Assembly: GCF_910596095.1 (NCBI RefSeq)
Contig: NC_056555.1
Location: 9,983,501-10,047,500, forward strand
Reading direction: 5' to 3'
Source: Thunnus maccoyii
Lineage: Eukaryota; Chordata; Actinopteri; Scombriformes; Scombridae
Length of the DNA: 64,000 bases
The translations under genes were made by a program, and so were the position numbers. The notes under the pieces are model-generated. The model did not search any database, was not told the DNA's origin, and saw only the letters and a list, made by a program, of their open reading frames with translations. Positions 34,501-43,547 of this stretch are shown here, piece by piece. Numbering within the stretch: the first letter of the stretch is position 1; each line of letters begins with the position of its first letter.

Positions 34501-36515
34501 TGTCCTGCAGGAGCCTGCTTGACATTGAGAAAACACAGGACCATATAGCTCCACATCTGGCCTGTCATCTGCACTGACTTCTGAGGGGTCACTGGGTTTG
34601 TTACTGTGGCCTCCCGCTGCAGACAGGACAGTGTCAGAAACCTGAGAGGAAGACGACACGTTGTCCTCAGAAGAGAAGAAAGAGGACAGACTGCACCATG
34701 TCATTTGTGGGCAAATTTTTGTGTGTGTCGGCACGCGTGTATAGTTGCTTTAGGAGGATATTTTGGATGTCAGCATTTAATATGTCTTTGTGAAGATTAA
34801 TTGTTAGATCATTCTAGCTGTTTCTGATGATAAATGTCTTCACGCACCAGCCATCCGGTTTGGTCGGATGCCCCAGGCGGAGAAGCTGAAGCTCAAGGCG
34901 GAAAGTAAGATGGTAGAGAAAGAGGAGGCAAGCCCTATGCTGTCCGACCACAAGATTCTGGTGAGGCAGATCCACGAAGCCTACATGAAGAACTTCAACA
35001 TGAACAAGGCGAGAGCTCGGCTCATACTCACCGGAAAGACTAGCAAGCCGGTAAAGGGGGGAAAAAAAGCCAGATAAAAATTTCTGTTTCTCTCTTCTGT
35101 CCTCTTCTGTGTCACCTTCCAACAACCTCTCCTCTATATTTCCCAGCAGCCGTTCATCATCCACGACATGGAGACGTTCCAGCTAGCAGAGAAGACCTTA
35201 GCGGCCCATATGGTAAACAGTGACTATCTGGAGCCGGACAGCAGCCTTCAAGCTGGAGATGTAGTTCCGGCTTTGGGGTGCGGGGAGCTCCAGCAGAGGG
35301 AGGCTGAAGCCAGGCTCTTCCACTGCTGCCAGAGCACCTCGGTGGAGACCGTCACAGAGCTGACGGAGTTCGCCAAGGCGGTGCCAGGTTTCCAGAGCTT
35401 GGATTTAAATGATCAGGTGAGTTTAGAGCGCCGTATAGGTCATCCATCTTTCTGTCATTCCACGTGAGAAAAATACAGATTGCATGCTTTGTCTTCCTCA
35501 TCATGTGTCTCCTAAATGTACCCAGAATTAAATCTAAATCAAGTGAAAGTGCATTTAGTCACTATGGTGCCGTTCTCTGGAACAAACTGCCTGATGACCT
35601 GAGATCTGCTACAACTGTATCTTCTTTTAAAAGCAGTCTTAAAACATTGTTTTTCTCCCAGGCTTTTGGTAGTTAGTGTTTGTGTGTGTGTGTCTGCTGT
35701 AGTTCATGTGTGAATGCTGTTGTAGGAATAGGACAGGGGTTATAAAAAGCTGAATTTTATGTATGTATGTGTGTGTGTTGTATGAATGACTGAAAGGTTA
35801 TTTTATTTATGTGGAGTATTTTATATATGGGTTTTCTGTCTCATCTGTTTGTTTTCTGTCTTTTACTCTTAAGCACACCTGTGTATGAAATGTGCTATAC
35901 AAATAAAATTATCTTGACTCATATTTAGGTCACTCTCTTGAAGTACGGTGTTTATGAAGCCCTCTTCACCCTCCTGGCTTCCTGCATGAACAAAGACGGC
36001 CTCCTGGTGGCCCGCGGCGGAGGCTTCATCACCCGTGAGTTCCTCAAGAGCCTCCGGCGGCCATTTAGCGACATGATGGAGCCCAAGTTCCAGTTTGCCA
36101 CACGCTTCAACTCCCTAGAGCTCGACGACAGTGACCTGGCCCTTTTTGTGGCTGCCATTATCTGCTGCGGAGGTAACTTGACGTTGTGTGGATGATTTTT
36201 AAAGTGCGTAAAATGGCAAAGAAACCGAATCCTCCATCTTTCTTTCTCTGCCTGATCCCTTCCCTCCCAGACCGTCCAGGCCTGGTGAATGTGCCTCTTG
36301 TGGAGCAGCTGCAGGAGAGTATCATACAGGCGCTACGGCTCCACCTGCTGGCCAACCATCCAGACGACACCTTCCTCTTCCCCAGACTGCTGCAGAAACT
36401 GGCTGACCTCCGTGAACTGGTTACTGAACACGCTCAGTTAGTGCAGGAAATCAAGACAACAGAGGACACGTCGCTGCACCCACTCCTGCAAGAGATATAC
36501 AGGGACATGTACTAA
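28404..36515 (+). CDS. ppara: ppara, peroxisome proliferator-activated receptor alpha (7 coding exons)
   Basis: A nuclear receptor (NR1C1) that heterodimerises with RXR, binds DR1 elements and, when bound by fatty acids or fibrates, switches on genes for fatty-acid oxidation. Joining exons 28404-28587, 30700-30854, 34047-34185, 34851-35050, 35150-35416, 35929-36172 and 36271-36515 gives 477 residues (human 468). The DNA-binding domain spans about residues 92-157: first finger C92/C95/C109/C112 with P-box CEGCKG, second finger C129/C133/C143/C146, and the short PPAR D-box of three residues (ERN). The ligand-binding domain ends in the AF-2 helix [13 protein letters not shown], with H450 and Y473 matching human H440 and Y464. 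The start ATG has a good context (AACATGG). Oddities are a 21-residue insertion at about 250-271, an intron inside the ligand-binding domain, and a tandem acceptor at exon 5. Teleosts have two copies (pparaa, pparab); the sequence alone did not let me choose. Confidence 0.97.
29208..29539. mobile_element. piggyBac-type MITE (TTAA ends)
   Basis: The 332-bp element is bounded by TTAA at both ends (29208-29211 and 29536-29539). Its terminal inverted repeats of about 24 bp differ at one base over the first 20: TTAACCCTTACATACTGTTC against TTAACCCTTACAAACTGTTC on the other strand. TTAA targets and TTAACCCT termini are hallmarks of the piggyBac superfamily. No transposase is encoded. Confidence 0.85.
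30204..30490 (+). repeat. Percomorph interspersed repeat, + copy
   Basis: It starts TTTAAAGGAATAGTTTGACA, continues with GAGAGTTAGAAGAGGAAAACC, then ACCACTCTCAT and a TTAGCTTAACCTC-type segment. I recall this family as highly repeated in percomorph genomes; its class is unknown to me. A reverse-oriented copy lies at about 50030-50168. Confidence 0.65.
30700..30854 (+). CDS. ppara: ppara coding exon 2 (first zinc finger)
   Basis: Codes D62 to K113, opening with the conserved [10 protein letters not shown] and ending HACEGCK. Acceptor CTGCTGTAG, donor GTGAGC at 30855, phase 0. Confidence 0.97.
31331..31453. mobile_element. Short inverted-repeat element with telomere-like interior
   Basis: The termini CCTTGTTAGGAC (31331-31342) and GTCCTAACAAGG (31442-31453) are perfect inverted repeats. 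The interior carries CCTAACTTTAACCATAACC-like repeats and GGTCCCCACGAGGACTGCTG. I recall this as a widespread fish MITE-like family. Confidence 0.75.
33689..33923. mobile_element. Second piggyBac-type MITE (TTAA ends)
   Basis: It begins TTAACCCTCCTGTTATCC and ends AAGAGGGTTAA, giving short inverted termini with TTAA at both ends. It is 235 bp with no coding capacity. The 5' end resembles a common fish MITE with a TTAACCCTCCTGTTGTCC terminus. Confidence 0.75.
34047..34185 (+). CDS. ppara: ppara coding exon 3 (second zinc finger)
   Basis: Codes G114 to N159, starting [16 protein letters not shown] and ending CLSVGMSHN. Acceptor AACCAG, donor GTAAGG at 34186, phase 1. Confidence 0.97.
34186..34850 (+). 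other. ppara: ppara intron after coding exon 3
   Basis: 665 bp. An antisense 114-codon open frame at 34390-34734 is discussed as a finding. No other feature was seen. Confidence 0.9.
34851..35050 (+). CDS. ppara: ppara coding exon 4 (hinge and start of ligand-binding domain)
   Basis: Codes A160 to P226, starting [12 protein letters not shown] and including the conserved [15 protein letters not shown]. Acceptor CGCACCAG, donor GTAAAG at 35051, phase 0. Confidence 0.96.
35150..35416 (+). CDS. ppara: ppara coding exon 5 (ligand-binding domain, with insertion)
   Basis: Codes P227 to Q315, from [15 protein letters not shown] to LDLNDQ. The acceptor is a NAGNAG tandem (CAGCAG at 35144-35149). Use of the first AG would start the exon at 35147 and add one Gln. 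Relative to human it has 21 extra residues between [10 protein letters not shown] and [12 protein letters not shown], in the loop before helix 3. Donor GTGAGT at 35417, phase 0. Confidence 0.94.
35417..35928 (+). other. ppara: ppara intron splitting the ligand-binding domain
   Basis: 512 bp between LDLNDQ and VTLLKYG. As I recall human PPARA, these codons lie in one uninterrupted exon. Most of the intron is a LINE 3' end (35464-35918). Confidence 0.9.
35464..35918 (+). mobile_element. 3' end of a non-LTR retrotransposon (LINE), L2/Rex-like
   Basis: The frame ending at 35676 codes a 70-residue tail whose last part reads [20 protein letters not shown] and then [16 protein letters not shown]. 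This is the typical C-terminus of LINE ORF2 proteins (FGxxLWNxLPxxLR, SxFKxxLKTxLF). About 240 bp of 3' UTR follow and end in the common LINE tail GTGCTATACAAATAAAATTA (about 35889-35910). It is 5'-truncated, and the surviving frame is still open, which suggests a fairly recent insertion. No catalytic domain remains. Confidence 0.85.
35929..36172 (+). CDS. ppara: ppara coding exon 6 (ligand-binding domain core)
   Basis: Codes V316 to G396 plus the first base of D397, from [13 protein letters not shown] to [10 protein letters not shown]. It includes the Tyr of KYGVYEA that corresponds to human Y314, a ligand contact. Acceptor CATATTTAG, donor GTAACT at 36173, phase 1. Confidence 0.96.
36271..36515 (+). 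CDS. ppara: ppara coding exon 7 (C-terminal helices, AF-2)
   Basis: Codes the rest of D397 to Y477 and the TAA at 36513-36515. It contains [22 protein letters not shown] with ligand-contacting His450, and the AF-2 helix ending IYRDMY. Acceptor CCCTCCCAG after a 98-bp intron. Confidence 0.97.
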
Positions 36516-37955
36516 GAAGCTAACACATGGTCATGTATGGGGACATGTATTAAAATGTTAATGTATGCCAGGTAAAATGCTCAAATCCGGGTGTACATAA
36601 ACATTTACTATCATGCATATCAATGTACTGTATGTAGCTTATGTATCTGTTTCTGGATGCGCAGCGCTGTGATCTGCTGAGGTTGTATTTAGACCATGTG
36701 ACACTAAAACTGTACTGCAACAAAACAGGAAAGGCAGCTCTTGTAGGTGGCTGCTTCAATGAAAGGGGGGACAGTGGGAAACACACTTTTTGAAATTACA
36801 CCATCTATGTGTACTGATATTTTCAAATGCAGTAATTTGTACTTACAACACCCAGTTTGCTGTGGGTGCAAGCTTTTAACCTACAGACTCAAGTACTAAA
36901 CAGATGTTAAACAGGGATTAGGCTATGCAAATATGCATAGCATTTAAAATGGGTGTACAAATTATAAAGATACACAGACATGACTGCTACACTCATGTAT
37001 GCACTGAAGCTAAATACTCATAGTGCCTGTGAACGATGCTGAAGCGAAGAAGCTGCTGAGACTCAAAATCAAACATATTCACACATATTTAATATTATTT
37101 AAAAGGACTTTGGATGTGTCTAATATCACTGTTATATCCTTGAATGTGTATCAGTGCCTTACTGAAGTGGCCTCGACCATTTTGAGATTAATGGATTCAT
37201 GAAAGACGTGTCGTAATGTTTCCTTGGCTTAGTCTCATATTTGTGTTTCCTTTATTTTGACCACCCCTTATACATTCACCAAATACATAAAAATACATTA
37301 TAAAGTATCTTTTTAACCATAGGGTAGATTTATAACTACTTAATGTTGGACCAGGGTTGAACCACGTTCTCATACAGTATTAAATTGTGAACAGTGGTGC
37401 ATTTTTATCAGGAACTTACCTGCAAGGAGCCTGTCTTCTACTGTAATCATTTGAAAACACTGCAATTTCACGGGTCATGTGTTAATATTAATCCTTCATT
37501 CTACTGCCAAAAATTAACACAACATCATAGCTCACTTTTAACCTATTGTTCCAGATCAGTGTTACTGAGTACAAAACATTTCGTACAAATCCTGCCATCA
37601 AAACACCTTTTTTTTTTTCAAGAAAAAAACCCCAGTATTGGCCGGTATTGAGTCGCTTGTTTTGACCACAAACACAATAATCTGTTGAGCTGGTTTCTGT
37701 ATTATTTTGTAAATATAACAAGAATGTGGTGACCGCAGGGAAAGGGATGTGTGTATCTGCAGGTCTCACTAAGGGGAGCTGATGGGCCTTATTTACTGGA
37801 CATAGACTTCACCTCCTCATGTAGAACTGAAATGTTATTTCTTGTAATAATGAAACTGTTAATGTTTTTTTTTTTTTTTATCATAGGTGTACAATAAAAA
37901 ATGCATTTGCTGTTTCAATATGTGATAGCCTAAAATAAAGTAATATATTTTAACT
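36516..37955 (+). other. ppara: ppara 3' UTR
   Basis: Non-coding sequence after the stop. Polyadenylation signals AATAAA occur at 37893-37898 and 37934-37939, so the transcript probably ends near 37915 or 37955. Ends are inferred from these signals only. Confidence 0.6.
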
Positions 37956-38615
37956 GTCATATTTGCAATGGCCTGACTTATTTACTTGTCTATAATGATG
38001 TCAATATTATCTGTTCATCTGATTCAGACCATGCTTTTCAAATAGATCAGCCTTTTTCACAGCAGATATGCTGAGGTATTATTATCAGAAAAGCACAGGT
38101 GGAACTAATAATGTTAATTATAGCTTTGTTCCATTTACCCCAGTGAGCCATTAATGGTAATCACACCTGTGCTTTTTCTTTAATGACACGTTAAAATGTC
38201 TGCTGTAAAAACGGATTACCTCAGGATTATTTTTTGCAATGAAAATAGCCCATGCCATTGATTTTGTCTGGTTAAATAAGCTTTAATATCATTTTTATAT
38301 ATAAAACAGGGAGTTTGAAGCATCTTAATAATGTGATAAAACTGTCTTCCCTCAGAGATGTGGAATATTAGATCATGTTTGGAGTTTTCTATTCATTTGT
38401 CAATAAATGTATTAATAAATTCAGATGACAAAGCTATGGTAGCTAAAATATCTCGATATTTTTTAAAAATATTTTTATTTTTAACCACGCTTGACAATTA
38501 TTTATATGTCATGGATATTGCTCCCCCAGGCCATTAGGTGGCGGTAAAGCTTCATGAAACAACATGACTGCACTCCATATCAAAACCAGGAACTACAGCT
38601 CCTCTGCTTTGAACG
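37956..38615. promoter_or_regulatory. ppara-cdpf1 intergenic region and cdpf1 promoter
   Basis: About 660 bp separate the ppara poly(A) signals from the cdpf1 ATG. It contains a perfect 13-bp inverted repeat (38091-38103 with 38164-38176) and a CTCF-like motif CCATTAGGTGGCGG at 38531-38544. An ETS-like CAGGAACTACAGCTCC segment just upstream of the start (38587-38602) resembles TATA-less housekeeping promoters. Confidence 0.4.
38091..38176. repeat. Inverted repeat downstream of ppara
   Basis: AAAAGCACAGGTG at 38091-38103 is perfectly complementary to CACCTGTGCTTTT at 38164-38176, with a 60-bp AT-rich loop. It could form a hairpin in a read-through transcript or be a small MITE. No function is known. 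Confidence 0.75.
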
Positions 38616-38728
38616 ATGGAGCAAAGTACAAGTGAATCCCCTCAAAAAACATTTACCTGCCAATTGTGTGGTTTAAGTAGTCCTTTTACGTACTACGGCC
38701 AGAAACCACCAAACACCAGAGCCATTGT
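38616..38728 (+). CDS. cdpf1: cdpf1 coding exon 1
   Basis: Codes residues 1-37 plus two bases of V38, from MEQSTSES to NTRAIV. Donor GTAAGT at 38729. Confidence 0.9.
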
Positions 38729-39721
38729 GTAAGTGCAAACTAAGTAAAACGCTCCTTTTAGTGCTCTGCAGCAAGCTATGCTAATGCTAATGATGCTAGC
38801 TGCGACGTGACTGCGTTTTATCAACACAGCTACAAAACTGCAGTATTAACTGCCTTAAGGCACACTTATGTCGTGTTTCTGGAACATAAATTAAGTAATA
38901 ATCCACTTCTGTTTGTCCTCTCTGTTGCTCAACAGGTTGCTAGAGGAGTGTTTTGTGACCAAGGACCCCTTCTGTCCGGACAAGGAAAAGTTTCTTATTC
39001 TGGGTTCAAACTGCAGCCTGTGCAGCCAGTGTGTCTGTGTTGGATCGGTAGGATAAATACATTAAATTGCGTTGCTACGGTCTGTTTTTTTTTTTTGTTT
39101 TTTTGCCACAAACTAAATATGTGATTTCAGTTCAGGACATGGTTAATACCTGTATGCACAAATGTTATCATGCCCCTCCTGGGACCAATGAAATCAGTCT
39201 AGATAAGTGTGTGTGTTTACATGCAGCACAAGCAAATATTATTGGGTGAGGCAACAGTAAAATCTTAAACTGCAATATGTAGGGACAGAAGAAAACTGCA
39301 TGTCCATTTTGATTTGGAAAATCAAGCTGTTATAGTTCTCCACTTGGCATCAGTTGACCTTGCAGAAGCATCACTCCTGCAGCTTTGATGTTTTCTTTTA
39401 GATGACTTTTGCAATCATGCGGTATATGTGAAATTAATGTTGAAATCAATTAATCCAGTTTCTCTAATAGGTAATAAGAACATTTCTAAAAAGGTCTCCC
39501 AGTCTTGGAATAAATGTGACTGGTCATATATATCCAGAGCTTTATGTGAAAATAGCACACTAGTGCTGAACTTTGTTTCTCTCCTCTTTCAGGACTGCAG
39601 TCTCTTCTACACCAAGAGGTTCTGCATGCAGTGTGTGAACAAGCACTTGGACCAGTTTCCCCATCAGATTCAGGCTGAGCTGGCCAAGAAGAGGCAGAGC
39701 TCCCAGACGGCCGTCTCATGA
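38616..39721 (+). CDS. cdpf1: cdpf1, cysteine-rich DPF motif domain-containing protein 1 (3 exons)
   Basis: Exons 38616-38728, 38936-39047 and 39593-39721 join in frame to 117 residues (human about 123). The protein starts MEQSTSESPQK and continues with CQLCGLSSPFTYYGQKPPNT, the conserved first Cys pair and GQKPPNT block. It then has the KDPFCPDKEKFLILGS block that gives the DPF family its name, Cys motifs CSLCSQCVC, and CSLFYTKRFCMQC near the C-terminus. The cysteine pairs suggest a small zinc-binding fold; the molecular function is not known. The ATG context is AACGATGG. It lies directly downstream of ppara as in human, supporting the call. Confidence 0.94.
38936..39047 (+). CDS. cdpf1: cdpf1 coding exon 2 (DPF motif)
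   Basis: Codes VLLEECFVTKDPFCPDKEKF and on to CVCVGS. Acceptor CTCAACAG, donor GTAGGA at 39048, phase 0. Confidence 0.92.
39593..39721 (+). CDS. cdpf1: cdpf1 coding exon 3
   Basis: Codes DCSLFYTKRFCMQCVNKHLD to the stop TGA at 39719-39721. Acceptor CTCTTTCAG. Confidence 0.93.
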   Translation, partial: DCSLFYTKRFCMQCVNKHLDQFPHQIQAELAKKRQSSQTAVS

Positions 39722-42700
39722 CACCGGGCAAGAGGTCCTTAACCTGCTCACCCATCTAAGACCAAATCTGAATAACTTATGGTCGTAAAGCACCAAATGT
39801 GTTTAAGTGCTTTTCCAGCACTTCAGATCAAACACCAGACTTTCAAAACACCATACAGGAAAACACAACTTCCTGGACTTTATTAGCATAGCTCTGGGTT
39901 ATTATTCTTTTGGCAGAAAATGAACACATACATTAAAAACTGAGGCTGCTGTATTAGCCTACTGGGTGTTATTTGTTTATTGGAGGGAGTTTTTTTTTTT
40001 TTTTTTTTAAGAAGTGAGCTGCAGGTGTGACTGTTGTTGCTGGACTCCTATCAGGTTTTGGTTGCAGGCTCAGAATAATCCTTCCCTCGTGTCCAGCAAT
40101 TAAAAATGGCCTCCGATTTAAAATCTGATGTCATGTACTGTTTGTGGATAATTGCCCTGCAGTTGCTCTGAATCCTGTGTTTAAAGGAAAAAAGGCCATT
40201 AGAGGCATGGCAGCATTTTCAAAAGATGTGGGTTTCGGGTGTTTTATTCAGTGGAGCACATTTCCTATCATTATGGCCCTTTACTATATTAATTAATAAT
40301 CAGATACGGATGTACAGTGTTTAACATTATAGCTAATATCTCATCAGTTATTTCCATGATGGTCATTACAGACCACTGCCTTATTCAGCAACTATTCGAG
40401 CTCCCTGCAAACAGTTTCAACAATATAACTAGGCATGATTCAAATGAAGATGTGGAAGTAATAGCATTTCCCAAGACCAGTTGCTATGCACATTGAAAAC
40501 CAGATTCATGTTTCCACTGCCCTTGCAATGGAAAGAAATTATTAACTTGGCTACAATCTCTTTTTGAACTTGATGAATTATGCCTGTTGCACAATTTTTA
40601 ATGCGCCTTTTTTTATGAGAAAATGCATTACTTTTCAACGACACATGTTAACAGTGTTTATATGTCCTATTCTGACAAATGGGTGCTTCCTTGGATGTTT
40701 TGACATTGATGAATCCTTCTTAAGGGTCTATTAGTGCTCTCCCTTTGAGTTATGCATACATGGTCAGAGGTCACACTGTGGAGTCAAAAAAGGATTGTAC
40801 TTTGTGTTACACTATGATGTTCGTTTTAGTAACAATCTGATGCAGTTGCGTCATCTCACTGAGTTACATTGTGTAATGTTATTCCCATTTTCGTCATGTT
40901 TAAAATACACATTTTGCAATGTCAAACCAAGTTTTCCAACAAACAAAGGTGGTTCAAACTGCACACAGACATGACAGTGAAATATCTATGGTGATAGGTA
41001 TTTTTAGGTAGTGGAGAACTCTCATACTTGAGCAGAATCATCTAAAGGCTTCATATTCTGGATTATCTAGTTCATACTGTCTTTTTTTCTCTCTGAAGGT
41101 CAGAGAATGAGCCCTAACATGTTCAGTTGTCTTGATATTATTTGCAAAACAAGTGGAAAAAAAACAAGTACTACCCTTAAAGCATCGGTTCAGCATGTAA
41201 GACCTAAACAAAACCTTCTCCTGCCTTGTTTTTCACTTGCCCGTCTATTCAGTTTGGTCAGAATCTGTTTTCATATCAAGGATCGCTCTGTACAACACTG
41301 CATAGTTTGCAGCAGCGTAAACACATTATGGATTAAGTGTGATCCCGACGATAACATCGATATAACAGATGGCCTCGCTGTATTTATCACGAGATGTTTG
41401 ACTCTTTTCGAGGGTTAATTGAAACAGCATGGCCTTAAAGGCAGGCCCAGTGATTTTTACTGGCAAAAGCTGCAGAGGAATGCGGAGTGACACTCGCTGC
41501 AGAGTTGAAGCTAGGACAACATACACAACTTGTGACCGGGAGTGTATGTGTATTTTTATCGTACTTCCATATCTATAGTGTATTATGGTTTTATGATAAT
41601 GAAAGCTGTATATTTAAATTGCACTGTAAAGCTCAAATAAGGACAAGAGTTGAAAATTAGCAAGAGCTATAAACTCTCTTTGCAGCACATCAGTTTCATG
41701 CTCTGTATTATGTTACACTACATCGTCCTTATTAAATAAATTAAAACAGAAAAAAGACAGTCGTGCTTACTGTTGCTTATGCATTCACTGAGTTCCTACA
41801 GGGTTGCTCTGCAGCTTTCAGATGTACAGAAAATAAATGAGATCATTACCAGGTCTTGACATAAACACCAATTAAAGTCTTGAACCTTTAAGATGCAAAC
41901 TGAAAACCCTCAGAAGGAAATGACCCTCATTTCAAGGTTTTTTTTTTTTTTGTTTGTTTTTTTTTTTTTAAAAAGCTGCTGCTCCACTTTCTATTTCCTT
42001 GCTGGTGTTTAAAATCCAAGCACACACAAGCAATTACAACCAGTGAAGCACACAAACCACCCCTGTGGCACCAGTGGCAAAGTCTGACAGCGATAGGCAC
42101 CGCGCCAACGATGACGGAAGGCTTTTCTGCTCAAGAGCTGATGTCATCGGATGCCAAGAGACAGATTTGTGGGGTTTTGTTGTTGTTTTCCTGCACAAAA
42201 TCTCACTCTAGTGTCTCATAGTCCTTCAGTAACCTTGAGACTGTAACTGAATAGATTTACACTGATTGAATCAAGTGTGCTTAAGCCATTAATGTGACAC
42301 CAAATCAGATCAGGCAGTGATATCTGTCAGCACTCGTACAATCATTTGATGATTGATTCATGTGATAGTATTAGCAGCCTGGAGCGAGACCTCAGCCTGG
42401 AGCTCCTGCAGCAAGATAACATTTTTTTCTTCAGTGTTGTTTTCTTATCAGATATGACATTTGAAACAATTAGCCGATGCATTTCATCCACCACAGCTTT
42501 ACAGTGCATGAACACAGGGATACAAATGACAGTTAATGAGATCAAATGAAATCTGTGAGCATTATGTGCTCAGTTAAACCAGCTGGGATAAATCAGGTGT
42601 TAACGGAGAGATAAAACATAATAACGCACTCTTTATAACTACCACCTCCCTTCTGTTGGCTTTTTCATATGTACTTAACTAATCAAACTAATTAATTAGG

Positions 42701-42745
42701 CCATATTCATGTGTAGAGTTAATCCAATCCTGCTCTGTGTTGTTG
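39722..42745. other. cdpf1 3' UTR and intergenic region
   Basis: No gene is supported. Poly-T runs lie near 39989-40008 and 41939-41969. The end of cdpf1 transcription could not be fixed, as no AATAAA lies close to the stop; one candidate is CAAATAAG-type sequence near 41634. Confidence 0.4.
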
Positions 42746-43138
42746 TTGCCCCTGTTCGACTTTAAGAGAGCTCTATGGGCGGTCCATAGTTCGCAGACCA
42801 ATGAATCGCCTTCTCTGTTTAAATACTCCTTGATGTCAACTTTCCTTCTTCACTCGTAGCTCCCTCTAACGCCATGTTGGCTGTTATGACTTGACTTGTT
42901 GTTTTCATCAGCTTTACTACGGACTTTGACAGGAGTGGCTCTCTTAAATCCCCCTGCGCATTTGGAGACGCTTTATTCCAATTTTTGCGCGTCACGTGTT
43001 TTGGATGATACGCGCGGAGTATGCATGCAGCATTCCCCTGACTTTGCTTTTGAAAGGAATACTACTTGGAATTAGCAGTCTTTGAAAGGGTTTGGTTGTT
43101 GTTTGTGTTTTTTTCCCCCTTGTCATATGTGCAACAAA
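42746..43138 (+). promoter_or_regulatory. Promoter and 5' UTR of the p27-like gene
   Basis: GC box GGGCGG at 42777-42782, CCAAT at 42798-42802 and a TATA-like TTTAAATA at 42818-42825 line up in the usual order, placing the start of transcription near 42850. The pyrimidine-rich CTTTCCTTCTTCACTC there is like a 5'-TOP start. A short upstream ORF (ATG at 42874, six codons then TGA) lies in the 5' UTR; human CDKN1B also has an upstream ORF. An in-frame ATG at 43127 would add only MCNK before the main start. Confidence 0.6.
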
Positions 43139-43547
43139 ATGTCAGATGTTCGCCTTTCTAATGCGAGCCCGACATTGGAGAGGGTGGATGCGCGGCAGCC
43201 AGACAACGTCAGACCTCCGGTCCGTAGAAATCTCTTCGGTTCACCTGATCGAGAGGAGTTACGGAGGTATATGACAGCTACGATTCAGGATGAAGTGCAG
43301 GGTTTCGTTGAGACGTATAATTTCGACCCCGTCAACAACAGACCGACCTCTCCGGGTAATTTCGAGTGGCAAGAGGACAGCGACGCACCGGAGTTTTATC
43401 GCAGACCGCCTCACGGTAGCCAGCGGCCCCAGCGAAATGTGGACTTGCCTGTGGATGACCGACAGGATGCCGTGGAGGAGAACGAGAGGCAGTCGGTTCG
43501 CCTTCAAAACAGAGACGGTTCAAGGAAAAGACCCTCAGGAGATTCAG
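43139..43547 (+). CDS. cdkn1b-like: p27-like coding exon 1 (CDI domain)
   Basis: Codes residues 1-136 plus one base, ending SRKRPSGDS. The donor is GTGATC at 43548, phase 1. The open frame reads 167 nt into the intron before a stop, but homology to p27 supports splicing here. Confidence 0.9.
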
